NCBI GenBank assembly: GCA_902363135.1
Contig: CABIZF010000018.1
Location: forward strand, 1-48,719
Source of the DNA: Lachnospiraceae bacterium
Lineage (GTDB): Bacteria > Bacillota > Clostridia > Lachnospirales > Lachnospiraceae
Reading direction: 5' to 3'
DNA: 48,719 nt
The notes under the pieces were generated by a model. The model had not been told where the DNA came from and ran no database searches. It saw only the letters and a list, made by a program, of their open reading frames with translations. This document shows positions 31,966 through 39,749 of the stretch, piece by piece; position 1 is the first letter of the stretch, and each line of letters begins with the position of its first letter. The position numbers were made by a program, and so were the translations under genes.

Positions 31966-33735
31966 TTACATCTTTTTTGTAAACACAACCATTCCGGAGG
32001 TCGGAACTGATAATAGAAACAGCGGATTTCCGGTGGTCTCGCCGTGTGCAATCGTCTCACCGAAGCAGCTTTTCACCTCATAAGTCAGCTGATCGGTGGC
32101 ATTGCACCGGAAACAGATTTCTTCGGCTTTTGTAGCATGGACATAATAGAGCTTTTCCGGACAGCCGGTCAGATTTGCGACCCTTCCCATACTATAATGT
32201 ACGAGCACTTTTTCATTTGCATGTTCTGCGCAGACTTCCGGATAGAGGTTTTCCGGTTCGGAAGGCTGGATCTGACTTGACAGCAGCAGAGCGCTCTTTT
32301 CTTCCATAAAAGAAAACCAGAACTGCAGCATCTGTTTCATGCTTTCGGAAATCTGATCCAGACATACAGAAAGCTGCACCGTTGAAAACAGACAGCTGAG
32401 AAGCTGAAGGGCAGCATCCTCCGGGGCTTCTGAGGGGTGCCACATTAACATATCTGAGTGCACGGCAGTATTACCACTTAAAAGACGCAGGTCGATGGTG
32501 CCGATACGGTTGCTCACAGCGGATCCCGGGCAGTCATTTACGCGGAACATATTTCCGTACCTGCGGATCTGGGGTCCGATGTATTTTTGCCGGAACTCAA
32601 TCAGGACATCCGGACGGATCTGCTTTAAAGTATCCATAACATCGGTCAGGAAACGATTCAGTGCATCCTGTATGTCATGGTAGTCCATGTTTTCATTGTA
32701 AGCAGGGCTGTCTTCCTGAAAATAAAATTCATCGATAAAGTCCAGCTTCAGGCCGTCTAAATGCCAGTCCCGGATTGCTTTTACATAAATGTTTTTGAGA
32801 TATTCCCGTACTTCCGGATATCGGAGATCCAGAATGCCTGCCTGCTGGCTTTCACTGAATCGCAGAAGCTTATCCTGAAAATGCTTCCAGGCTTTTGCTT
32901 TTTTCCCGATATAAGGAACGGAAAACCATAACAGATATTTTAAACCCATCGCCTGTACATTTGCAACATGTCCGGCAAAGTCAGGGAATTTTTGCCTGGA
33001 TGGTTCCCAGTCACCGCAGTAGGCATAGCCACGGTTGTTGTCTTCAGTCTGCCAGCCATCGTCTACGATGACAGCGGAAAGACCTAACTGCGCCGCACGT
33101 CTGCTTTCTTCTTCCACGTTTTTTGCTGTGACGTTCTGATGCATAGAATACCAGAAGGAATACATTGTTTTTTTCGTTGCGTCCGGAACTGTGGTCGGAA
33201 CAATGTGCAGAGCTTCCTCCCACCAGCTGCGTACCTCATCAAGTACCTCCCAGTACTTTTTTTCCTCAACGGACTCCCAGACAGAGAACTGGAACTCCTT
33301 TTCTGAAAATCCCTGCGTGATGGGAAGGTCGATGACGCAGCGCATGGATCCATCCTCTTCATGGATTCCGCACTTCAGAAATACTTTCTTCCGGACTTCT
33401 GAGAGCGCGATTGTATGGCGGTTTCTGCTATCTGCGCGGTAGAAGCAGACGACAGGCGCAGAGCTTGCAGTCATGGATTCCACAGGAGTATACCAGTCGG
33501 CCTTTACTGACCGGTCAAATTGGCAGATCGGGTACCAGCGTCCGCTGATATCAGTTGCAGGAAAAGAAAATACAAGCCGGATAGTTCCGGTAGTCTGGCC
33601 TTCAGGCAACGTTTTTGGCTGGACATCAATCCTGCTGATCTGAAGATCCTGACTTTTATGTTCCGTCTGGATACAGGCGGACAGCTCCAGATCACTGAAA
33701 ACGGTCATATAATTGTTTTCTGTTATTTTTTTCAT
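31966..33735 (-). CDS. GH36-family alpha-galactosidase
   Basis: A 589-residue clan GH-D glycosidase. A beta-rich N-terminal region leads to a TIM barrel with VIVDDGWQTED (about residue 220), LKLDFIDEF with the predicted nucleophile D332, and RVNDCPGS with the predicted acid/base D401. No signal peptide is seen, so it acts in the cytoplasm on imported galactosides such as melibiose or raffinose. It is a short GH36 variant (typical members exceed 700 residues). GGAGCGATACG precedes the ATG. The divergent AraC regulator at 33895 is its likely activator. Confidence 0.85.
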   Translation of the reverse strand: MKKITENNYMTVFSDLELSACIQTEHKSQDLQISRIDVQPKTLPEGQTTGTIRLVFSFPATDISGRWYPICQFDRSVKADWYTPVESMTASSAPVVCFYRADSRNRHTIALSEVRKKVFLKCGIHEEDGSMRCVIDLPITQGFSEKEFQFSVWESVEEKKYWEVLDEVRSWWEEALHIVPTTVPDATKKTMYSFWYSMHQNVTAKNVEEESRRAAQLGLSAVIVDDGWQTEDNNRGYAYCGDWEPSRQKFPDFAGHVANVQAMGLKYLLWFSVPYIGKKAKAWKHFQDKLLRFSESQQAGILDLRYPEVREYLKNIYVKAIRDWHLDGLKLDFIDEFYFQEDSPAYNENMDYHDIQDALNRFLTDVMDTLKQIRPDVLIEFRQKYIGPQIRRYGNMFRVNDCPGSAVSNRIGTIDLRLLSGNTAVHSDMLMWHPSEAPEDAALQLLSCLFSTVQLSVCLDQISESMKQMLQFWFSFMEEKSALLLSSQIQPSEPENLYPEVCAEHANEKVLVHYSMGRVANLTGCPEKLYYVHATKAEEICFRCNATDQLTYEVKSCFGETIAHGETTGNPLFLLSVPTSGMVVFTKKM

Positions 33736-33754
33736 TCGTATCGCTCCTTTATTT

Positions 33755-33786
33755 CTGCGGGCAATGAGCCGGGTGCCATGCCTGCG
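33755..33786. repeat. Short inverted-repeat element, copy B
   Basis: GGCA-atgagccggg-TGCC, followed by ATGCC, in the leader of the alpha-galactosidase gene. It matches copy A at 30959 at most positions (GGCAAYGARCC...GCCATGC). Confidence 0.5.
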
Positions 33787-33894
33787 TGGATATTTGGTAT
33801 CTGATCCCTATTAAACAAAAGTCTGCAGAATTTTTATATAGTATTTTCGGATAAAAATATGGAAAAAACAAACTTTTTCTGGTAAGATAGCTTT

Positions 33895-34734
33895 ATGAAA
33901 GAGTATAAAGAAACTTCACACAACCTGATTGATAAGTCTCTCTCGGATCTGGCAATTTACAGCGCCGGCTATGAAGAATGTTCGATCGGGTACAGCTATG
34001 GGCCAAAGATCCGGTCTTATCATGTCGTTCATTTCGTGCTGTCAGGAAAAGGAGTCCTGCATATTAATCAGCATATGTTTGAGTGTCGGAGAGGGGATGT
34101 ATTTATTATTCCTGCAGGGAAGATATCGCTTTATCAGGCATCGGACACGGAACCATGGAGTTATGCATGGATCAATTTTCTTGGAATCAATTCAGAGCGG
34201 TATGTCACCCAGCTGATGGCATCCTCAGAAGAGGCATATGTGCTCCGCGGACTGGATACCGAGAAATACAAAAACTGTATATTGGAGATTTTGTCTATTT
34301 TTAATAATGATATCAGCAGCTATTTTTATGCGAACAGTATACTGCTCCGCGTTATGTCGTATCTTTATGAAGACGCAGGAGTTCAGGAAAAGAGCAAGGG
34401 AAAAAGTTCACTGGCAGATGAGATCCGGTTTTATCTGGATATGAAGTATTCGCAGAAAATCCGGCTACAGGATGTCGCGGAAAAATTTCATATACATCCG
34501 AATTATATGACGAGGATTTTCCGGGAAAAATTTCAGGTCGCGCCAAAACAATATTTGATGGAGCTGAAATTAAAAAAGGCAGGTCGCCTGCTTGATACGA
34601 CAGAGCTTCCGGTCGCAATGATTTCGAGTTCGCTTGGGTTTGAGGATCAGATGGATTTTTCAAAGACATTCCGAAAAAAGTATGGGATGTCTCCGTCTGC
34701 TTATCGACAGGAGAAGCGTCGCACGATGCCGTAA
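33895..34734 (+). CDS. AraC-family transcriptional regulator
   Basis: A 279-residue regulator. The N-terminal cupin-like sensor has HFVLSGKGVLHIN and the RRGDVFIIPAG motif. The C-terminal double helix-turn-helix starts near residue 180: LQDVAEKFHIHPNYMTRIFREKF, then IAMI-like VAMISSSLGFEDQMDFSKTFRKKYGMSPSAYR. It is divergent from the GH36 gene across 159 bases and is probably a galactoside-responsive activator like MsmR or RafR (inference from arrangement). No good Shine-Dalgarno is seen close to the ATG; a TAAGAT at 33883 may be the -10. Confidence 0.88.
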   Translation: MKEYKETSHNLIDKSLSDLAIYSAGYEECSIGYSYGPKIRSYHVVHFVLSGKGVLHINQHMFECRRGDVFIIPAGKISLYQASDTEPWSYAWINFLGINSERYVTQLMASSEEAYVLRGLDTEKYKNCILEILSIFNNDISSYFYANSILLRVMSYLYEDAGVQEKSKGKSSLADEIRFYLDMKYSQKIRLQDVAEKFHIHPNYMTRIFREKFQVAPKQYLMELKLKKAGRLLDTTELPVAMISSSLGFEDQMDFSKTFRKKYGMSPSAYRQEKRRTMP

Positions 34735-34779
34735 AACGCATGGATGAGATAAGCAGTATATAGAAAAGACGGAGATAAT

Positions 34780-35313
34780 ATGGTAGATAAGAGGATTTGT
34801 GAAATGAGATTAGATAATAGAAAAGCGACAGATATTGCTCAGCTCATCAAAAAACTCATCGCCACGCACACCACGATCTCTACAATGGAGAGCTGCACTT
34901 CCGGTCTGATCGCATCGATGATCACCGATACGGAGGGGGCATCGGCGATCTTTCCGGGCGGGTATGTGACATATTTGAATGAAACGAAAATTTTTATCGG
35001 CGTCGATCCGAAGGTGCTTGAGCGATACGGTGTCTATTCGAAGGAGTGTGCGGAGGCGATGGCGCGGACGGTACAGGAGAAGCTGCATACCGATATCGCA
35101 GTCGGGATCACCGGCACGACCGGAAATCTCGATCTGAACAATGCGGACAGCGTGCAGGGAAGGGTATTTTTCTGCATTCTGATACACGATGAGGCAAATT
35201 GCTTTGAAGTAAATGCGGATGTCACCGGGATGACGAGACACGAGATCAAGCAGATGTACGCAGAGCGGGTGTTTGATGCGCTGGACAGACTCGTTTTTCC
35301 TGATGCAGAATAA
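34780..35313 (+). CDS. pncC: CinA C-terminal domain protein, NMN amidohydrolase PncC
   Basis: A 177-residue stand-alone CinA-C domain protein. STMESCTSGLIASMITDTEGAS is the active-site block with the nucleophilic serine, followed by FPGGYVTYLNETK and VGITGTTGN. PncC converts nicotinamide mononucleotide to nicotinate mononucleotide in the pyridine nucleotide cycle. ATG 34780 has CGGAG seven bases upstream; ATG 34804 is a less supported alternative. It is convergent with the DeoR gene, with the partial repeat copy 5 in between. Confidence 0.88.
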   Translation: MVDKRICEMRLDNRKATDIAQLIKKLIATHTTISTMESCTSGLIASMITDTEGASAIFPGGYVTYLNETKIFIGVDPKVLERYGVYSKECAEAMARTVQEKLHTDIAVGITGTTGNLDLNNADSVQGRVFFCILIHDEANCFEVNADVTGMTRHEIKQMYAERVFDALDRLVFPDAE

Positions 35314-35346
35314 GCATTTTCCGCTTCAGGTGTGCGGAGTCCTAAG
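35313..35346 (+). repeat. Multi-hairpin repeat, copy 5 (fragment)
   Basis: TAAGCATTTTCCGCTT-CA-GGTGT...GTCCT-AAGC resembles stem A of copy 1, including the CA bulge. It fills the gap between the convergent pncC and DeoR genes and runs into the end of the latter. It may also serve as their terminator. Confidence 0.5.
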
Positions 35347-36091
35347 CCCGATCTGGATCAGGCAGAAATTTCGCGAATCTCTCCGGAATCGCAGCTTCAC
35401 TGATCATCCCGTCGAGCTCTGATAATGTACACTGCAGATAGCTTGCATACGAGTCAAATTTCCCCGAATCGCACAGAAAATACTTCCGGGCGGAGTTTTC
35501 GAGCATCGCGTTGTGGATGTGGATTTCTTCGCGCGTAGCGTCGTAGAGCACACCGTCGGAAGAGAGCGCCTTGGTCGAAAAAAACAGAAGATCCGCGTGC
35601 GTTTTTCGGAAAATTTCGTGTGCATCCTCTCCGATCAGGCAGTTGCGGTTCGTTGGGCAGATGTAGCCGCCGGAGGCATAGACCTTTAATTCGGACTTCG
35701 CCATCGTGGCGAGAATTTCAATATTGTTGGTGATGATGGTGACCTGCCGTCGATTCACCAGCTCATGGGCGAGAAAGAGCGCACTGGAGGACTGGTCGAG
35801 AAAAATGACCTGTCCATCCTGAATATAGGACAGCGCTTTTTTCGCCATTTTTTTCTTTTCTGCGACCTTATAATGCAGGCGGCTCGCAAACGGCACGATC
35901 GTCGGATTGTCACCGAGCAGCTTCACTCCGCCATGTGTCCGCTTCACCAGCCCGCTCAGTTCCATCGCCTGAAGATCGCGGCGGATGCTGGATTCACTCG
36001 TAAACAGCAGCCGGGAAAGCTCCGAGACTGTCATTTCATTTTTTTCCTGCAGCAGATATAAGATCTGCTGTTTTCGTTCCTTCTGATACAT
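35342..36091 (-). CDS. DeoR-family regulator (GlpR-like)
   Basis: A 249-residue regulator. N-terminal HTH: QQILYLLQEKNEMTVSELSRLLFTSESSIRRDLQAME and THGG. C-terminal sugar-phosphate sensor domain with DQSSSALFLAHEL, ITNNIEIL and LYDATREE. The proteins of this type that control glycerol phosphate genes (GlpR) sit beside glpABC-like operons, as here: it is divergent from the GlpA-like gene over 135 bases. Repeated TCTGCTCATTT sites in the gap are candidate operators. GAGGGATT precedes the ATG. Confidence 0.87.
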   Translation of the reverse strand: MYQKERKQQILYLLQEKNEMTVSELSRLLFTSESSIRRDLQAMELSGLVKRTHGGVKLLGDNPTIVPFASRLHYKVAEKKKMAKKALSYIQDGQVIFLDQSSSALFLAHELVNRRQVTIITNNIEILATMAKSELKVYASGGYICPTNRNCLIGEDAHEIFRKTHADLLFFSTKALSSDGVLYDATREEIHIHNAMLENSARKYFLCDSGKFDSYASYLQCTLSELDGMISEAAIPERFAKFLPDPDRA

Positions 36092-36137
36092 AATCCCTCC
36101 ATAAAAACACGCAAAATCTGCGTATTACGCTTAAAAG

Positions 36138-36187
36138 TCTGCTCATTTGCCTACTATTGCTCGAATTATTGATAAATCTGCTCATTT
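36138..36187. promoter_or_regulatory. Candidate DeoR operators (direct repeat)
   Basis: TCTGCTCATTT occurs at 36138-36148 and again at 36177-36187; a related TCTGCGTATT lies at 36118. The second copy lies between the -35 and -10 of the downstream promoter, where a repressor would block RNA polymerase. Confidence 0.55.
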
Positions 36188-36196
36188 CATTATACT
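36169..36196 (+). promoter_or_regulatory. Promoter of the glpA-like operon
   Basis: TTGATA (36169-36174) and TATACT (36191-36196) with a 16 bp spacer that contains an operator-like repeat. Confidence 0.7.
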
Positions 36197-36232
36197 GGAA
36201 AATAGGAAAAATGAAAAGAGGAGGGCGTGCAA

Positions 36233-37669
36233 ATGTATGACGTCGTGATAATTGGAGCTGGTGTTGTAGGGGGACTGATTGCAAGGGCGCTGTCCGCCTT
36301 TGAATTAAGGATCTGCATCGTAGAAAAGGAAAATGATGTGGCGATGGGGACAACGAAGGCAAATTCTGCGATTGTCCATGCGGGCTTTGACGCGCCGCCG
36401 GGAAGCCTGAAGGCGAAGCTGAATGTGCGCGGATCGGAGCTGATGCCGCAGATCGCAAGAGAGCTTGGAGTAAAATACAAGAGAAACGGATCGCTGGTGC
36501 TTGGATTTTGTGAGGAGGATCGTGCGACAATCAGGACACTTTATGAGCGGGGATGCCAGAATGGCGTAAAGGGACTGAGAATTTTGGATCAGGAAGAAGT
36601 GAGAGCGCTGGAGCCTGCACTTTCCAAAGAGGTACTGTTTGCGCTGTATGCCCCGACCGGTGCCATTATCTGTCCATATGAGCTGACGATCGCAGCCATC
36701 GGAAATGCGATGGACAATGGAACTGAACTTCTTCGAAATTTTGAGGTCACGGATATCCGGGAGAGTGCTGACGGTTTTGAGGTGTGCAGCAGGGAGCAGG
36801 TGCTGCAGACACGAAACATCATCAATGCAGCGGGAGTTTATGCGGATCGGATCGCGGCGATGGTCGGGGATACATCATTTCATATTCATCCAAGAAGAGG
36901 TGAGTATCTGCTGCTTGACCGGGAAAAGAAGCTTTTGGTGCAGCATACGATTTTTCGCACGCCGACAAAGATGGGAAAAGGAATTCTCGTGACGCCGACC
37001 GTAGATGGCAATCTGCTCGCAGGGCCGACTTCGGTGGATCAGGAGGACAAAGAGATGGCAGCTACGACAGCAGGTGGCTTTGCGCAGATTCAAAAACAGG
37101 CGCGGGAGTATGTGCCGGATATACCATTTGGAGAGACGATTACTTCTTTTTGCGGGCTTCGTGCAGTCGGGAGTACCGGTGACTTTATCATCCGGTCTCC
37201 GAAACGTGGCTTTTTCCATGTGGCAGGAATTGAATCACCGGGACTGAGCGCATCACCTGCGATTGCGGAATACGTAGTGGAGCTGCTGAAACAGCAGGGA
37301 GCAGGTTTGCAGAGAAAACAGAATTATCAGCCATATCGCGAACCGGATCATGCATTTTGCGAAGCGTCTGTAGAAGAGAAAAATGAGTGGATACGTAAAG
37401 AACCGGCTTATGGAAAAATCGTCTGCCGCTGTGAACATATCACGGAAGGAGAAATTTTGCATGCGATCCATACCAACCCGGGAGCCAGAGATTTAGATGG
37501 CGTAAAGCGGCGCACGCGGGCACAGATGGGACGATGCCAGGGTGGTTTTTGTGGGCCACAGATCGTAGAGCTGCTGGCGCGGGAGCTTGGGATTTCTTAT
37601 GAACAGGTGACAAAATCAGGGAAAGCATCCTATATTAATGTAGGAAAAACGAAGGGGGTGGAGGCATGA
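36233..37669 (+). CDS. GlpA-like glycerol-3-phosphate dehydrogenase with [2Fe-2S] BFD domain
   Basis: A 478-residue FAD enzyme. N-terminal DVVIIGAGVVGGLIARALS binds FAD, followed by MGTTKANSAIVHAGFDAPPGSLKAKLNV and the C-terminal FAD contact SFCGLRAVGSTGDFIIRSP. From residue 395 there is a BFD-like domain with CRCEH and GRCQGGFCGPQ, four cysteines for a [2Fe-2S] cluster. It probably oxidises sn-glycerol 3-phosphate or a related 2-hydroxy acid and passes electrons to the next flavoprotein. ATG 36233 follows GAGGAGGG; the GTG six bases upstream is too close to that site. Confidence 0.85.
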   Translation: MYDVVIIGAGVVGGLIARALSAFELRICIVEKENDVAMGTTKANSAIVHAGFDAPPGSLKAKLNVRGSELMPQIARELGVKYKRNGSLVLGFCEEDRATIRTLYERGCQNGVKGLRILDQEEVRALEPALSKEVLFALYAPTGAIICPYELTIAAIGNAMDNGTELLRNFEVTDIRESADGFEVCSREQVLQTRNIINAAGVYADRIAAMVGDTSFHIHPRRGEYLLLDREKKLLVQHTIFRTPTKMGKGILVTPTVDGNLLAGPTSVDQEDKEMAATTAGGFAQIQKQAREYVPDIPFGETITSFCGLRAVGSTGDFIIRSPKRGFFHVAGIESPGLSASPAIAEYVVELLKQQGAGLQRKQNYQPYREPDHAFCEASVEEKNEWIRKEPAYGKIVCRCEHITEGEILHAIHTNPGARDLDGVKRRTRAQMGRCQGGFCGPQIVELLARELGISYEQVTKSGKASYINVGKTKGVEA

Positions 37670-38907
37670 AAAAGGAACTGGTCATCATAGGGGGCGGTCC
37701 GGCGGGCATGAGTGCTGCGGTGGCGGCACATCGAAGCGGAATCCGGGATATCCTGCTTCTGGAGCGGGATGAGCATCTGGGCGGTATTTTACAGCAGTGC
37801 ATCCACAACGGCTTCGGTCTGCACCGGTTTGGTGAGGAACTGACCGGCCCGGAATATGCATGGCGTTATGAGCAAATGGTGCAGGAGACCGGAATGGAAG
37901 TGATGCTAAACACGATGGTATTGGAAGTGACCGGAGAGAAGAAGATCATCGCGACGAATGCATCGCTTGGTATTTTTGAGATTGAGGCAGAGGCGATCAT
38001 ACTTGCGATGGGCTGTCGGGAGCGGGCGAAGGGATCCTTAAATATCGCCGGCACGAGGCCGGCAGGTATCTACAGCGCCGGAACCGCGCAAAAATATGTG
38101 AACCAGAAGGGCTATCTTCCGGGACGTGATGTCGTGATCCTTGGTTCCGGAGACATCGGGCTGATCATGGCGCGCCGGATGACCTTAGAAGGTGCCAAGG
38201 TAAAGGCAGTTTGCGAGCTGATGCCATATTCAGGAGGGCTTGCGCGAAATATTCAACAGTGCCTGAAGGATTTTGATATTCCGTTGCTTTTGAGCCATAC
38301 GGTCGTAGAAATCCATGGAAAAGACCGGGTGGAGGGCGTGACGATTGCGCAGGTGGATGAGAAGCGAAAACCAATCGATGCCACGCGGCAGTATATTGCC
38401 TGTGATACGCTGTTGCTTTCTGTCGGGCTGATTCCGGAAAATGAGCTGTCAAAAGGAGCCGGGATCTGTATGGACGGCATCACAAAGGGGGCGGTGGTAG
38501 ATCAGGATCGCGAGACATCAGTGGATGGCATTTTCGCCTGCGGAAATGTATTGCATGTGCATGACCTGGTCGATTTTGTATCACAGGAGGCAGAGACAGC
38601 AGGAAAGAGCGCGGCAAATTATCTGTTTGGAGCAAATCAGAAGACGGAATCGGTCCTGATCCGGGCAGATGGGCGGATTCGATATACCGTTCCGCAGAAA
38701 ATCACGCGGGCGGAAGACGTAGAGATCTATTTTCGTGTATCCGACGTATTTCGGAATGTCAATATCTGTATCTATGAAAACGGAAAACAGATTTATACAA
38801 AGAAACGAGCAAAGGTGGCGCCTGGTGAGATGGAACGAATTACTCTGAAAAAAGAGCTGTTTGCAGGCACAAAGGAGCTTGTATTTACACTGGAGGATGC
38901 AAAATGA
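37666..38907 (+). CDS. GlpB-like NAD(P)/FAD-dependent oxidoreductase
   Basis: A 413-residue pyridine nucleotide-disulfide-type flavoprotein: ELVIIGGGPAGMSAAVAAHRSG at the N-terminus, ILAMGCRERAKGSLNIAGTRPAG near residue 120, a second Rossmann motif ILGSGDIGLIMARRM near residue 165 for NAD(P), and DGIFACGNVLHVHDLVDFV near the C-terminus for FAD. A C-terminal extension of about 80 residues follows. It overlaps the GlpA-like stop by four bases (ATGA) and the DUF1667 gene by four bases. It is the probable electron acceptor partner of the dehydrogenase. Confidence 0.85.
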   Translation: MKKELVIIGGGPAGMSAAVAAHRSGIRDILLLERDEHLGGILQQCIHNGFGLHRFGEELTGPEYAWRYEQMVQETGMEVMLNTMVLEVTGEKKIIATNASLGIFEIEAEAIILAMGCRERAKGSLNIAGTRPAGIYSAGTAQKYVNQKGYLPGRDVVILGSGDIGLIMARRMTLEGAKVKAVCELMPYSGGLARNIQQCLKDFDIPLLLSHTVVEIHGKDRVEGVTIAQVDEKRKPIDATRQYIACDTLLLSVGLIPENELSKGAGICMDGITKGAVVDQDRETSVDGIFACGNVLHVHDLVDFVSQEAETAGKSAANYLFGANQKTESVLIRADGRIRYTVPQKITRAEDVEIYFRVSDVFRNVNICIYENGKQIYTKKRAKVAPGEMERITLKKELFAGTKELVFTLEDAK

Positions 38908-39257
38908 AACGGGAAATGATTTGTATCGGATGTCCGCTGGGATGTCAGCTGTGTGCAAAGCTGACAGAAACCGGAGAATTTGTGAGTGTGAGCGGAAACA
39001 CGTGCAAACGGGGTGCAGAATATGCGAGGACGGAATGTACGGATCCGAGGCGGACGCTGACGACGACTCTTCGCTGCGCAGACGGCGGTGTCGTAGCAGT
39101 CAAAACAGAACAGCCGATCCCGAAGGACCGGCTGTTGGAAGCAATGAAACAATTGAATCAGATGATTGTGCCATTGCCGGTCTCAATAGGAGATGTCCTG
39201 GCATTGGATGTGTTTGGCAGTCGAATCGTGGCGTGCCAGAACCGGCAAAAGGGCTGA
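38904..39257 (+). CDS. DUF1667 domain protein
   Basis: A 117-residue cysteine-containing protein of DUF1667. The N-terminal CIGCPLGCQLC and the later CKRGAEYARTEC give about six conserved cysteines that could bind an Fe-S cluster. The C-terminal half carries the KTEQPIPKDRLLEAMKQLN and VPLPVSIGDVL motifs of the family. It is regularly the third gene after GlpA-like and GlpB-like proteins in Firmicutes and may act as the small electron-transfer subunit (GlpC substitute; inference). Confidence 0.82.
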   Translation: MKREMICIGCPLGCQLCAKLTETGEFVSVSGNTCKRGAEYARTECTDPRRTLTTTLRCADGGVVAVKTEQPIPKDRLLEAMKQLNQMIVPLPVSIGDVLALDVFGSRIVACQNRQKG

Positions 39258-39275
39258 AAGATCCTGCTTTTACGG

Positions 39276-39436
39276 GTCAAAGCGGATATTCGCAATCCGC
39301 TTCGCTACTTGCTCATAACCGAATAGCTGCTTCGCAGCTTATCAGGAGTGGCTTGTACCACTCCTGATACAAGCAAGTCCCAACCCACTGCTTATTGCTT
39401 TGCGCAATTGAAGCAGGGGACTTGCTTGATTCGGTT
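39276..39436 (-). repeat. Multi-hairpin palindromic repeat, copy 4
   Basis: This copy is in reverse orientation and on the minus strand is nearly identical to copy 2 (11373) without its insertion: outer stem AACCGAAT / ATTCGGTT, the core GCTT-CA-ATTGC, hairpin TATCAGGAGTGG / CCACTCCTGATA, AGCTGC-gaa-GCAGCT and the AAGCGGA / TCCGCTT end. It lies just after the DUF1667 gene. Confidence 0.8.
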
Positions 39437-39456
39437 AAAACAACGGATAAGAATAA

Positions 39457-39498
39457 AAAAGAGGCGCAGGATTTCCGTGATCCAGCGCCTTTTTTCAG
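39457..39498. terminator. Bidirectional terminator
   Basis: GGCGC-a-GGAT...ATCC-a-GCGCC (39463-39488) with AAAAAA before and TTTTTT after. It ends the rubredoxin transcript on the minus strand and the glp-like operon on the plus strand. Confidence 0.85.
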
Positions 39499-39500
39499 CT

Positions 39501-39656
39501 TTATTCAGCTGAAAACTGATCTTTGCCTACGGAGCAGAGCGGGCATTCAAAATCGTCCGGAACATCCTCCCATTTAGTTCCCGGTGCGATGCCGCCTTCC
39601 GGATATCCTTTCTCTTCATCATACTCCCAGCCACAGACATCACATACGTACTTCAT
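39501..39656 (-). CDS. rub: Rubredoxin
   Basis: A 51-residue protein read directly from the minus strand. [13 protein letters not shown] holds C5 and C8; [12 protein letters not shown] holds C38 and C41. The four cysteines form the mononuclear FeS4 site. The [15 protein letters not shown] segment is standard for the family. AAGGAGGA lies seven bases before the ATG. It is a one-gene unit with its own promoter and terminator, and probably transfers electrons in oxygen or peroxide detoxification. Confidence 0.97.
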   Translation of the reverse strand: MKYVCDVCGWEYDEEKGYPEGGIAPGTKWEDVPDDFECPLCSVGKDQFSAE

Positions 39657-39680
39657 AAAAAATCCTCCTTAAAATAAAAA

Positions 39681-39726
39681 CAATAATCGTTATTGATATA
39701 ATAAAACTTTATACAGGAAAAGTCAA
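39681..39726 (-). promoter_or_regulatory. Rubredoxin promoter with Fur/PerR-like palindrome
   Basis: On the minus strand, TTGACT (39726-39721), 17 bp, TATTAT (39703-39698). Two bases downstream of the -10 lies the 15 bp palindrome CAATAA-cga-TTATTG (39681-39695), spanning the likely transcription start. Its AT-rich dyad resembles Fur-family (PerR) boxes, which would fit a stress-related rubredoxin. The regulator identity is inference. Confidence 0.6.
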
Positions 39727-39749
39727 GTCCGTTCGTTCAGATTTTCAAT

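Noticed and set aside
5250..39436. Repeats as a CRISPR array
   Set aside because: Copies are thousands of bases apart, differ in sequence and are self-complementary over their whole length; no regular spacers.
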